A stretch of DNA of 64,000 nt from Prevotella lacticifex. Lineage in GTDB: Bacteria > Bacteroidota > Bacteroidia > Bacteroidales > Bacteroidaceae. The notes under the pieces are model-generated. The model worked only from the letters and a program-made list of their open reading frames with translations. It did not search any database and had not been told where the DNA came from. The translations under genes and the position numbers were made by a program. Below are positions 12,833 to 21,479 of the stretch, piece after piece. Numbering within the stretch: the stretch's first letter is position 1; each line of letters starts with the position of its first letter. The stretch is taken from contig NZ_BPTV01000001.1 of NCBI RefSeq assembly GCF_019973375.1, positions 2,311,104 to 2,375,103 of the forward strand, given 5' to 3'.

Positions 12833-14791
12833 ATGAAAAGAACAACGCTATTTGCCCTCACCATTATGCTCGCGGCTACCGGAGCATGGGCGGGCAACAA
12901 GACAATAACATCGCCCGACGGCAAGCTCACGGTCAACGTCAGCGACTCAGCAGGGCTCCTCACCTACTCCGTCGACTACGACGGACAACGCATGCTCAAG
13001 CCGTCGCGTCTCGGTCTTAAGGCTGACTTTGGCGACCTCACCACTGGACTCGCCATCAAAGCCTCACGCGACTACCGTGTCGACCGTAGTTACGACATGA
13101 CTCGGACGAAGAAAGCACACGCCGACTTCCACGCCAACGCTGCCGACATCAGCGTTGTCAGCTCACGGGGCAACACGATGACCGTTACCTTCGTCGTAGC
13201 CAACAACGACATTGCCTTCCGCTATTCACTGCCACGGCAGAAGAACGACAACCCTAAGGCTGCAACAATCTTCTCGGAGGCAAGCAGTTTCAACTTTCCC
13301 GACTCCATCACCACAACCTTCCTCTGTCCGCAGGCCAAGCCCATGAGCGGATGGCAGCGCACCAAGCCATCGTATGAGGAGGAGTATACCGCCGACGCTC
13401 CCATGGACACCACATCGCTCTACGGTGTAGGCTACACCTTCCCATGCCTATTCCATGTCGGCGACCGCGGCTGGGCTCTCGTCAGCGAGACAGGTGTCGA
13501 CGGCAATTATGTAGGCTCACGCCTATCCGACTACAGCCGCGACAACGGCTATACCATCGCCTTTCCGCAGACCGGCGAGAACAACGGCAACGGATCGCCA
13601 TACGCTGCCGTCGCCCTTCCCGCCGTCACGCCATGGCGCACCATAACCCTCGGCACTACCCTCAGCCCTATAGTCGAGACCACCATTCCATTCGATCTTC
13701 TCGAACCCAAATATGAGCCGACGACCGACTATAAGCCAGGACGTTACACCTGGAGTTGGCTCGTATGGCAGGACCCCTCTATCAACTACGACGACCAGCG
13801 TCAGTTCATCGACCTCGCCAATCATTTCGGCTATGAGTACGTGCTCGTCGACGACAACTGGGACCAGAATATCGGCCGCGACAGCATAGAGCGCCTCGCC
13901 CGTTATGCCAAATATAAGAACATCCGGCTCATGCTATGGTACAATTCCAACGGTGCCGAGAACGATGCCCCCCAGACTCCTCGCGGCATAATGAACGACC
14001 CCATAGCCCGCAAGCAGGAGATGAAATGGCTCCAGCACATTGGTGTCAGCGGAATAAAGGTTGACTTCTTCGGTGGCGACAAGCAGGAAACGATGCGGCT
14101 CTATGAGGCCATCCTCAGCGATGCCAACGACTACGGACTCGCTGTAATCTTCCACGGCTGTACGCTGCCACGGGGATGGGAGCGGATGTACCCCAACTAC
14201 ATCGCCTCTGAGGCAGCCCTGGCCAGTGAGAATATATTCTTCGATGAGCACCACGCACAGCAGGAGGGCTTCGAGATGTCAATGCATCCTTTCGCACGCA
14301 ACGCCGTGGGCAGCTTCGACTGGGGCGGAGTGATAATGAACGACTATATGAGCCGCGACAACAAGAGCCGTCATCGCCGTTATACAAGTCGGCTCTTCGA
14401 GCTCGCCACGACCATCACCAACCAGACAAGCGTGAACTGCGTGGCCATAACGCCGAATGTGGTCGACAACCTGAACTTCCTCGAGAAAGACTTCCTCCAC
14501 CGCATACCCGTAGAGTGGACCGACGTGAAATTCATCGACGGCTACCCCACCCGCTACGCTGTCGTGGCACGCAAGGACGGCAATACCGGACGGTGGTTCG
14601 TAGGAGGTATCAACGGTACCAACAAGAGTATGACACGAACCCTCGAGTTGCCGATGCTCGCCGGAAAGAAATCGGCACTCTACTATGAGGACGGAGCACG
14701 CCATACCCACATGCGCAAGGTGCGCATACCGGCAAGCGGAAAACTCAGAGTGACCATCCCGGCTATGGGAGGCGTAATCATTGAAGAATAA
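12833..14791 (+). CDS. GH97 glycosidase of the retaining type (alpha-galactosidase or beta-L-arabinopyranosidase)
   Basis: A 652-residue exported enzyme (signal about 1-20, ATGAWA). The N-terminal GH97 beta-sandwich (about 25-290) is followed by a (beta/alpha)8 barrel starting near PGRYTWSWLVWQD and a C-terminal beta domain. GH97 has two mechanisms; retaining members use an Asp nucleophile in the motif seen here, IKVDFFGG (Asp411), while SusB-like inverting enzymes have Glu bases instead. A Glu-rich stretch at 460-466 (SEAALASE) holds the likely acid/base. Retaining members characterised in Bacteroides are alpha-galactosidases, and one cleaves beta-L-arabinopyranosides. The arabinose setting makes the second possible, but the sequence does not decide. 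Confidence 0.88.
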   Translation: MKRTTLFALTIMLAATGAWAGNKTITSPDGKLTVNVSDSAGLLTYSVDYDGQRMLKPSRLGLKADFGDLTTGLAIKASRDYRVDRSYDMTRTKKAHADFHANAADISVVSSRGNTMTVTFVVANNDIAFRYSLPRQKNDNPKAATIFSEASSFNFPDSITTTFLCPQAKPMSGWQRTKPSYEEEYTADAPMDTTSLYGVGYTFPCLFHVGDRGWALVSETGVDGNYVGSRLSDYSRDNGYTIAFPQTGENNGNGSPYAAVALPAVTPWRTITLGTTLSPIVETTIPFDLLEPKYEPTTDYKPGRYTWSWLVWQDPSINYDDQRQFIDLANHFGYEYVLVDDNWDQNIGRDSIERLARYAKYKNIRLMLWYNSNGAENDAPQTPRGIMNDPIARKQEMKWLQHIGVSGIKVDFFGGDKQETMRLYEAILSDANDYGLAVIFHGCTLPRGWERMYPNYIASEAALASENIFFDEHHAQQEGFEMSMHPFARNAVGSFDWGGVIMNDYMSRDNKSRHRRYTSRLFELATTITNQTSVNCVAITPNVVDNLNFLEKDFLHRIPVEWTDVKFIDGYPTRYAVVARKDGNTGRWFVGGINGTNKSMTRTLELPMLAGKKSALYYEDGARHTHMRKVRIPASGKLRVTIPAMGGVIIEE

Positions 14792-14831
14792 TGTAACCAA
14801 ACTTTTTAATAAAAAACATAACTACTGACAG

Positions 14832-16397
14832 ATGAAATTCAAACTGACACTTCTTTCACTTGTGGCCGCAACAGGCTTGCAGGCGCAAGAGACCACCGTC
14901 ACCATTCACACCGGTGAGGGCAAGACAATCATTCCAAAGGAAATCTACGGACAGTTCGCCGAGCACTTAGGCTCGTGTATCTATGGTGGACTGTGGGTAG
15001 GACCTCATTCCAACATCCCCAACACCGAGGGCTACCGCACCGACGTGCTCAACGCCCTCAAGGACCTCAAGGTGCCCGTGCTGCGGTGGCCCGGCGGATG
15101 TTTCGCCGACGAATATCACTGGCGCGACGGCATAGGACCGCGCTCACAACGTCCGAAGATGCAGAACAACAACTGGGGTGGCACCATCGAGGACAACTCC
15201 TTCGGCACACACGAATTTCTGAACCTCTGCGAGCTCCTCGGCTGCGAGCCTTACATCAGCGGCAACGTAGGCTCGGGCTCCGTTGAGGAACTGGCCAAAT
15301 GGGTAGAGTATATGACCAGCGACGGCGACACACCGATGGCCAACCTCCGCAGAAAGAACGGACGCCAGCACTCATGGAACGTCAAATACCTCGGTGTGGG
15401 CAACGAGAGCTGGGGCTGTGGCGGCAACATGCGGCCGGAATACTATGCCGACCTCTACCGCCGCTATTCCACCTACTGCCGCAACTACGACCACCACAAC
15501 CTCTTCAAGATTGCCTCCGGTGCCAGCGACTACGACTACAACTGGACAAAAGTGCTCATGGACCGTGTCGGCAACCGCATGAACGGCATCTCGCTCCACT
15601 ACTACACCGTGAAGGGATGGAGCGGATCGAAGGGCGCCTCCACCGAGTTCACACCACAGGAGTACTACTGGACCATCGGCAAGAGCATGCAGATAGAGGA
15701 CGTAATAAAGAAGCACACCGCCATCATGGATCAGAAAGACCCGCAGAAGAAGGTCGGACTGATGGTCGACGAGTGGGGTACATGGTGGGATGAGGAGCCG
15801 GGAACCATCCGCGGCCACCTCTATCAACAGAACACCATGCGCGATGCCATGGTCGCCGCACTGTCGCTGAACATCTTCCAGCGTCATACCGACCGCATCA
15901 AGATGGCGAACATCGCTCAGGTGGTCAACGTCCTGCAGTCGATGATTCTCACCGACACCATCGGCAAAGGCCACATGGTACTCACACCTACCTACCACGT
16001 CTTCCACATGTACCGTCCGTTCCAGGATGCCACCTACCTCCCGGCCGATGTCCATACCGACTCGATGACTGTTGAGGGTGGCCACATGGCCAGCATGGTC
16101 GACGGCAAGATTCCTGACGTATCGGTATCGACGGCAAAGGCCAAGGACGGCAGCATCGTCGTAGCGCTGGCCAACACCTCGCTCGACAAGAAGCAGACGG
16201 TCACCGTCAGCCTCGACAACGGCAGCGTACGCAGCGTCAGCGGTTCGCAGTTGACGACACCGGCACTCACCGCCTACAACGACTTCCAGCATCCCGACAG
16301 AATCAAGGAAACTCCTTTCAAGAACTTCAAGATGAAGAAAGGCAGCGTTACTGCCACTCTGCCGGCACTGTCGATCGTCGTCCTGCAGATGAAGTAA
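14832..16397 (+). CDS. GH51 alpha-L-arabinofuranosidase, exported
   Basis: A 521-residue enzyme releasing terminal alpha-L-arabinofuranose from arabinan or arabinoxylan side chains. The signal peptide is about residues 1-18 (LVAATGLQA). The barrel opens with [10 protein letters not shown] and [20 protein letters not shown]; acid/base Glu192 lies in [10 protein letters not shown] and nucleophile Glu314 in MVDEWGTWW, both standard for GH51. A C-terminal beta-sandwich follows (about 400-521). It is the last gene of the glycosidase unit, 40 bases after the GH97 gene, and its product supplies the arabinose catabolised by the first unit. The last 58 coding bases plus terminator are duplicated beyond the adjoining insertion sequence. 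Confidence 0.94.
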   Translation: MKFKLTLLSLVAATGLQAQETTVTIHTGEGKTIIPKEIYGQFAEHLGSCIYGGLWVGPHSNIPNTEGYRTDVLNALKDLKVPVLRWPGGCFADEYHWRDGIGPRSQRPKMQNNNWGGTIEDNSFGTHEFLNLCELLGCEPYISGNVGSGSVEELAKWVEYMTSDGDTPMANLRRKNGRQHSWNVKYLGVGNESWGCGGNMRPEYYADLYRRYSTYCRNYDHHNLFKIASGASDYDYNWTKVLMDRVGNRMNGISLHYYTVKGWSGSKGASTEFTPQEYYWTIGKSMQIEDVIKKHTAIMDQKDPQKKVGLMVDEWGTWWDEEPGTIRGHLYQQNTMRDAMVAALSLNIFQRHTDRIKMANIAQVVNVLQSMILTDTIGKGHMVLTPTYHVFHMYRPFQDATYLPADVHTDSMTVEGGHMASMVDGKIPDVSVSTAKAKDGSIVVALANTSLDKKQTVTVSLDNGSVRSVSGSQLTTPALTAYNDFQHPDRIKETPFKNFKMKKGSVTATLPALSIVVLQMK

Positions 16398-16500
16398 ACC
16401 TTCTGATTAACACCTAAAAACGGGATTCCCCCTCCGTGCTGTATCGGCCGGCAAATCCATCGCCGACGGGTAACACACGGAGGAGGAATCCCGTTTTTTT
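16340..16500. repeat. Left copy of the 161-bp target-site duplication
   Basis: This segment (last 58 bases of the GH51 gene, spacer and terminator) is repeated without a mismatch at 18170-18330, on the other side of the insertion sequence. Perfect identity implies a recent insertion. Confidence 0.92.
16420..16500 (+). terminator. Intrinsic terminator of the glycosidase operon
   Basis: ACGGGATTCC-CCCTCCGTG (16420-16438) pairs with CACGGAGGAG-GAATCCCGT (16475-16493), followed by seven more T. The stem is about 19 bp with one offset, so termination should be efficient. The insertion sequence begins at the next base. Confidence 0.9.
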
Positions 16501-18169
16501 CCTGACTTTAGCGCAAAAAATATTTACATTTTTAACTACTTGATAATGAAGTAGTTATAAAATTACCCTTGAATTTAGGGTGACGCAAACTCGATTTTGA
16601 TTACCTTTGCGTCATGTTTATACGCAAAAAGAAGAATAGGTCAGGCACCATTAGTGTGATTGTAGTGGACAAGAGCCGCGGCAAGTTCCGTGAAGTAAAG
16701 AAGTTTGGTGTGGCATCTACTGATGAGGAAGCTGATGCGCTGGTTAAGGACGCACAGTTGTGGCTCCGCCGTTATGGAGGTATGCAGTACTTGGACTTTG
16801 ACGGGACGGACAAGACAGAGGCCGATATTGACTATGCCTTGTCGCACATAAGCAAATTCCTATTGAACGCTCCTCAAACTATACTTGGACGTGTCTATGA
16901 CAGCATAGGCTTTGACAAGGTGGGAGATGACATTCTCAGGCATCTTGTTATAGCCAGATGTTGCGAGCCGCAAAGCAAGCTTGCTACTTCTGCCTACCTG
17001 AAGTCTTACTTCGACGAAGACATAAGCCATTTCCAAATATACAGGTATATGGACAAGCTCTACAACACCCGACAGGAACTTGTACAACAGATAAGCGTCG
17101 AACATACGAAGAAGATTCTCGGTGGAAAGATAGAGATAATGTTCTACGACGTAACCACCCTTTACTTCGAGGCATCGCCAGGCCCAGAGGCAGACATGCG
17201 GCAGGCAGGATTCTCCAAGGACGGTAAGAGTAAGGAGGCACAAATTGTACTGGGTCTGCTTGTTAGTGAAGATGGCTACCCCTTGTCATATTCCATATTC
17301 AACGGAAGCCAGTATGAAGGATTCACCATGATACCTGTAATAGACGATTTTGTCAGGAAGTTCTCCCTGAAGGATTTTGTTGTCGTTGCAGACGCTGGTC
17401 TGATGAGCTCAAAAAACATTGAACTGCTTAAATCAGCCCAATACAAATATGTCATCGGTGCGAGAATAAAGAATGAGAATGTGAAAATACGCGATTGGGT
17501 TTTGGCCTTGGAAAAGGAGGACAAGAAGGTATACGAGACATCTCACGGCGATGGCGAGAGACTGGTTGTCAGTTATTCCGAAAAGCGCGCCAAGAAAGAT
17601 GCTTACAACCGCAACAAAGGAGTTGAAAGACTGCGCAAGTCATTCAAAAGTGGAAAAATCACAAAAGACAAGATTAACAAGCGTGGCTACAATAAATTCC
17701 TTGAAATAAGCAAGGGCGTGGAAGTCACTATTAATCAAGAGAAAATTGACGAGGATGCAAAGTGGGATGGCCTGAAAGGCTACATAACCAACACAGACTT
17801 AAGCGGTGAGGATGTCATAAAACAGTATACCGGGTTGTGGGTGGTTGAACGTGCCTTTAGAATCAGCAAGGGCAATTTGGAGATGAGACCTATGTTCCAT
17901 TTTACCGAAAGACGTATCGAAGCGCATGTCTGCATTTGCTTCATTGCTTACAAAGTATATAAGGAATTACAGAGGCTGCTGCCATCATATGGCATACACA
18001 TGAGTGTAGACAAGGTTCTAAAGATTGCCAAGACGATTCCAACTGTATATGTAAAGCTGCCCAATGGTAAAATCATCAATAAAACCTTATTTCTGACCGA
18101 CGAGCAGGGGCAGATCAAGCCTTTATTTGACATGTAGGAGATTTTGGGTGACGCAACGCTAAAGTCAGG
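16501..18169 (+). mobile_element. IS1634-family insertion sequence, complete, 1,669 bp
   Basis: The ends are perfect 13-bp inverted repeats, CCTGACTTTAGCG (16501-16513) and CGCTAAAGTCAGG (18157-18169). The element holds one transposase gene. Before the gene lie three inverted repeats: AACTACTT/AAGTAGTT (16534-16556), ACCCT/AGGGT (16565-16581) and TGACGCAAA/TTTGCGTCA (16581-16614), which may block read-in transcription or bind transposase. Long variable target duplications are a known trait of IS1634 and its relatives, and the flanking repeat here is 161 bp. The element looks intact and potentially active. Confidence 0.92.
16614..18137 (+). CDS. IS1634-family transposase
   Basis: A 507-residue DDE transposase. 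Catalytic residues visible are Asp179 (FYDVTTLYFE), Asp260 (VVADAGLMS) and Glu412 (WVVERAFRISKGNLEMRP), the last with the YREK-like signature of IS4-related families. The N-terminal region (SGTISVIVVDK) is typical of IS1634 members. The reading frame is complete with no frameshift. A -7 element TACCTTTG (16602-16609) ends four bases before the ATG, so the mRNA is probably leaderless or nearly so. The start codon lies at the edge of a 9-bp inverted repeat, which suggests autoregulation. Confidence 0.92.
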   Translation: MFIRKKKNRSGTISVIVVDKSRGKFREVKKFGVASTDEEADALVKDAQLWLRRYGGMQYLDFDGTDKTEADIDYALSHISKFLLNAPQTILGRVYDSIGFDKVGDDILRHLVIARCCEPQSKLATSAYLKSYFDEDISHFQIYRYMDKLYNTRQELVQQISVEHTKKILGGKIEIMFYDVTTLYFEASPGPEADMRQAGFSKDGKSKEAQIVLGLLVSEDGYPLSYSIFNGSQYEGFTMIPVIDDFVRKFSLKDFVVVADAGLMSSKNIELLKSAQYKYVIGARIKNENVKIRDWVLALEKEDKKVYETSHGDGERLVVSYSEKRAKKDAYNRNKGVERLRKSFKSGKITKDKINKRGYNKFLEISKGVEVTINQEKIDEDAKWDGLKGYITNTDLSGEDVIKQYTGLWVVERAFRISKGNLEMRPMFHFTERRIEAHVCICFIAYKVYKELQRLLPSYGIHMSVDKVLKIAKTIPTVYVKLPNGKIINKTLFLTDEQGQIKPLFDM

Positions 18170-18330
18170 AGGCAGCGTTACTGCCACTCTGCCGGCACTG
18201 TCGATCGTCGTCCTGCAGATGAAGTAAACCTTCTGATTAACACCTAAAAACGGGATTCCCCCTCCGTGCTGTATCGGCCGGCAAATCCATCGCCGACGGG
18301 TAACACACGGAGGAGGAATCCCGTTTTTTT
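18170..18330. repeat. Right copy of the 161-bp target-site duplication
   Basis: Identical to 16340-16500. It carries 19 codons of the end of the GH51 gene, without a start, and a second functional-looking terminator (18250-18330). The terminator now lies between the transposase and the convergent pncB gene. Confidence 0.92.
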
Positions 18331-18372
18331 GTTTTCCTGCTGCCAGCGCAGCCGTTTTCCGGCTCCGCCAGG

Positions 18373-19566
18373 TTATTTCAGGTGTATGGAATCCATAAAC
18401 CGGCGGATCACCTCGGGCTTACCCGTGTGCTTGCCGTCGTCCTCACTAATCTTGCACGTATCGTTGTAGAAAGGCCACGACTCCGTAATCTTCACCGCCA
18501 CAAGTTTGATAACGATGTTCATGGGGTGGATGCCGTCGTAGTCGTTGGTGAAATTCGTTCCTATGCCGAACGACGGCTGCACCATCGTTTCGGCCTTCTT
18601 CTGCAGGTCGATCACCGAATCGGTGTCGAGGGCATTGGAGAATATCACCTGTTTAGTTTTCGGATCGATACCTAACGACTCATATTTGGCACAGATTTTC
18701 CGCAGCTGGTCCATATTGTCACCGGAGTCGACGCGCAGGCCTTTGAACAGGTTGGCAAAGTCCTCCGAGAAATTCAGCGCGAAAATACTCCACCCGAAGG
18801 TATCGTAGAGAAACGTACCGAGAGCCCCGCTGAAAGTGTGGCGCCATGCGTTCATGGCTATATGGTTGGCCATCTGGGGACCATACATTCCGCCGATGGC
18901 GGCAATGAACTCGTGGGCCATAGTACCGACGGGAGTGAGGTCATGCTTCATGGCGAGGTAGACATTGCTCGTCCCGACAAACAGTCCCGGTCCCTGGCGA
19001 GCGTCCTTCATGGCCCTCACCACCACATCCTCGGTCCGGAATGACGCACGGCGGCGCGTACCAAAATCGGAGAACTTGCAGCCGGCGGCGATGAGCCGTT
19101 CGGCTTTCTTCTGCGCCTTGGCGTAATAGCTGTCGTAGTCGAATTTCCCGTCCTGACCGGTAACGATATAGTAGAGTTCGGAGACGATGGCGAGCACCTT
19201 CACTTCGAGGAGTATAACCTCGGCCCACTGGCCCTCAAATTCTATATGCAGGTGACCCTCGTCGTCCTGCCAGGCCTTTACCCACTCGCGTTTGTATCTG
19301 AATCCGCGCAGATAGATATAGAACCAGTCGGGCAGGTAGTAGCATTTCCGCTTCATGAAAGCCACCTCCTCATCGGTGATGCGCAGCTCTTCGAGATAGC
19401 CCACCTGCTCCATAACCATCGCTGCAAAGCCGTCGGGATAGACGGTATTGTCGCGGTCGTTGAACACATACTTCACTTGCGCACGCGGATAGTTGTCTAT
19501 CACGGCGCAGCACATAGTAAACTTATAAAGGTCGTCGTCAGTAAAATGAGTGATGATCGGGCGCAT
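18373..19566 (-). CDS. pncB: Nicotinate phosphoribosyltransferase
   Basis: A 397-residue cytoplasmic enzyme of NAD salvage, making nicotinate mononucleotide from nicotinate and PRPP with ATP. The N-terminus ITHFTDDDLYKFTMCCAVI, the motif DFGTRRRASF (phosphoribosyl site with the conserved arginines), VGTSNVYLA, GTMAHEFIAA and GLRVDSGD are all characteristic of PncB. The length matches bacterial members (about 400). A -7 element TACCTTTG on the minus strand (19593-19600) gives a start about 20 bases before the ATG. The gene converges on the insertion sequence, whose duplicated terminator separates the two. Confidence 0.95.
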   Translation of the reverse strand: MRPIITHFTDDDLYKFTMCCAVIDNYPRAQVKYVFNDRDNTVYPDGFAAMVMEQVGYLEELRITDEEVAFMKRKCYYLPDWFYIYLRGFRYKREWVKAWQDDEGHLHIEFEGQWAEVILLEVKVLAIVSELYYIVTGQDGKFDYDSYYAKAQKKAERLIAAGCKFSDFGTRRRASFRTEDVVVRAMKDARQGPGLFVGTSNVYLAMKHDLTPVGTMAHEFIAAIGGMYGPQMANHIAMNAWRHTFSGALGTFLYDTFGWSIFALNFSEDFANLFKGLRVDSGDNMDQLRKICAKYESLGIDPKTKQVIFSNALDTDSVIDLQKKAETMVQPSFGIGTNFTNDYDGIHPMNIVIKLVAVKITESWPFYNDTCKISEDDGKHTGKPEVIRRFMDSIHLK

Positions 19567-19592
19567 AGTCGTCGTTTTTATTGTTCAATATG

Positions 19593-19600
19593 CAAAGGTA
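19593..19600 (-). promoter_or_regulatory. -7 element of pncB
   Basis: TACCTTTG on the minus strand, about 27 bases before the pncB start. No good -33 TTTG is present at the expected distance. The 214 bases between pncB and the next minus-strand gene hold nothing else recognised. Confidence 0.5.
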
Positions 19601-19780
19601 TGAAATTATTTTCTAATGCTTGAATTTGCCTGCAAATAATTCGTTGTCACGTCTACGCCCTTGGTCTGAAACCACCCCAGACAACCTCTTCCGGTCCTCT
19701 TTCTCCACTCCGCAGCCATAGGGGAAAGGCATCTTGGAAATAACAATTCCATACATGACACCCAACCTGAGCTGTTGCTC

Positions 19781-20989
19781 TTATACCAGTCCCTCCGTCA
19801 GGAACTTTCTCAGGTTCAGATGTATTATGCCGTTATCGTCGTTACGGTTCACAAGTGGTGTCATGGAAATGACGTATTTGGGATAATTGTCATTGATGGC
19901 ACGCAGATTGCCAAACTCCCGTTGCCGTGTAGCATCGTCGGCGATGATATATGCCACCTGCACGTAAACGCGCTCTCCGGTTGGTTTCGAGCAGACGAAA
20001 TCTATCTCTGATGCCTGCAGCTGTCCTACGGTCACCTCATAGCCTAAGCGTACGAGATGGTTATAGACTACATTTTCCATCACCTTCTCAATATCGCCCT
20101 CACGGTTGCCGCCTCCCAAGCAGTTACGGATGCCGTTATCCTCAAAGTAGTATTTGTCGTTAGTCTCAAAGAGCCGTTTGCCATGGATGTCATAACGGCT
20201 GACTTTATGGATAACGTATGTCTCACACAGAGCCTTGATATAGTTGATGACGGCCGTAGAGGTGATTTTCTGGCCCTGCCCTCTCATAAACTTTGAGATG
20301 CTGTTGGCCGAAATAATCTTCCCCGTGTTGTCAGCAAGGAATCGCACCAGATTCTCGAGAAAGACAGGATTGCGGATATTGTTGCGCATAATGACATCCT
20401 TGAGCAAAACCGTGTTCAGCACATCCTGCTGATATTCCCGTGCGTCATTCTCGTCGAGCCCTATCTTCTGCAATCCCGGCAGCCCGCCGAGATTGATGTA
20501 CTCTGACAGACTCTCGTCGTTGTCGGGCAGCTGATGGAAAGTCAGAAACTCGTTATAACTCAGCGCCTGAATATATATCTCTTTATACCGGCCGCCTATC
20601 AACGTTGTCAGTTCACTGCTGAGCATAAGGCTGTTAGAACCCGTGATGACAATTTCCGTGTCGGGTTCCTCACGATAGCTTCGCACAGTACGTTCAAACT
20701 CCTCTATATCCTGAATTTCATCCACAAGGATATAGTTTGTCTTACCCTCCACACGATGTTCATCAATGAAGGCGTTCAGATCCCGATAGTCTCTGATGGC
20801 GTCAAAATCCTTCTTCTCCTTATCTACAAAGATGATGTTGTTGGAACCGTCTTTGGCCTTTTCATCCCTCAGTTGTCTGAGCAGATAGCTCTTACCAATA
20901 CGCCTCTGACCTACAAGGACGATAATGGTGTCCTTACCAAAAGCCTGCTCTATCTTGTCAAGATAAGGTTTCCTTATGATATTCCCCAT
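19781..20989 (-). CDS. AAA-type ATPase with DUF4143 domain
   Basis: About 402 residues from the ATG at 20989 (MGNIIRKPYLDKIEQAFGKD); an upstream ATG at 21016 lies within the promoter and is less likely. The AAA_14 domain has Walker A GQRRIGKS, Walker B YILVDEIQD and sensor ITGSNS. The C-terminal half is DUF4143, a region with an endonuclease-like fold in some models (EIDFVCSKPTGERVYVQVAY resembles a PD-(D/E)xK core). Such proteins are abundant in Bacteroidales and archaea; their role is not established. It stands alone between pncB and an unrelated lipoprotein gene. Repeats around its promoter suggest self-regulation. Confidence 0.85.
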   Translation of the reverse strand: MGNIIRKPYLDKIEQAFGKDTIIVLVGQRRIGKSYLLRQLRDEKAKDGSNNIIFVDKEKKDFDAIRDYRDLNAFIDEHRVEGKTNYILVDEIQDIEEFERTVRSYREEPDTEIVITGSNSLMLSSELTTLIGGRYKEIYIQALSYNEFLTFHQLPDNDESLSEYINLGGLPGLQKIGLDENDAREYQQDVLNTVLLKDVIMRNNIRNPVFLENLVRFLADNTGKIISANSISKFMRGQGQKITSTAVINYIKALCETYVIHKVSRYDIHGKRLFETNDKYYFEDNGIRNCLGGGNREGDIEKVMENVVYNHLVRLGYEVTVGQLQASEIDFVCSKPTGERVYVQVAYIIADDATRQREFGNLRAINDNYPKYVISMTPLVNRNDDNGIIHLNLRKFLTEGLV

Positions 20990-20990
20990 A

Positions 20991-21044
20991 TCTTCTATAA
21001 TTAATAAACCGTGCAAATATACAAAGAATTTCTTCTATAGAAGA
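20991..21044 (-). promoter_or_regulatory. Promoter of the DUF4143 ATPase with repeated TCTTCTATA sites
   Basis: A minus-strand -7 element TATATTTG lies at 21014-21021. A perfect palindrome TCTTCTATAGAAGA (21031-21044) sits upstream of it, and a half copy TCTTCTATA (20991-20999) sits downstream, just before the start codon. The two sites frame the promoter, as an operator pair would. No regulator is identified. Confidence 0.45.
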
Positions 21045-21059
21045 TAAAATCCGGAGAAA

Positions 21060-21479
21060 TCTTCATTTCTTCTTTTATAAAAGGCAAATCTGCACCGAAC
21101 GATACCGGTCGATGGGGAAATATCAAAACGAATTCTGAGAAATCAGATTTCCACACCGGTATCACCCGCAAGAAAGTGCCGAAGGCACACATGCGGCGAG
21201 CCTCCAGCGCCGCAACCGCTGTTCTGTTGGCGCAAGATAGCAACATGTTTGGAGCAATCACCATTCAAATAATAAAAAAATCCAGCATCGACGATACTAT
21301 TATCAGCATTTATTGCTACCTTTGTCTTGTCATTGTGGATAGTATTTCTTTTTGGTCAGGCACCATGAAGTCAGCACAAAGCCCACAGATCGATGAGGCC
21401 TGAGTAACTCTTTATTCCTCAGAAACTTACAAAAAACATTAACAACGAAGCACAAGCTGAAACTAATAATTAAGGAAAC
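21060..21479 (+). other. Intergenic stretch with promoter of the BspA-like lipoprotein gene
   Basis: A -7 element TACCTTTG lies at 21317-21324, without a clear -33, leaving a leader of about 150 bases before the ATG at 21480. No other gene, RNA or repeat was recognised here. A 87-codon minus-strand frame (21001-21264) has no convincing protein character. Confidence 0.45.

Noticed and set aside
16420..16500. Terminator read as part of the insertion sequence end
   Set aside because: The perfect 13-bp inverted ends start at 16501 and end at 18169; the terminator is in both flanks and belongs to the target duplication.
21001..21264. An 87-codon minus-strand frame upstream of the DUF4143 gene
   Set aside because: It covers that gene's promoter and palindromes; the sequence shows no domain or signal.
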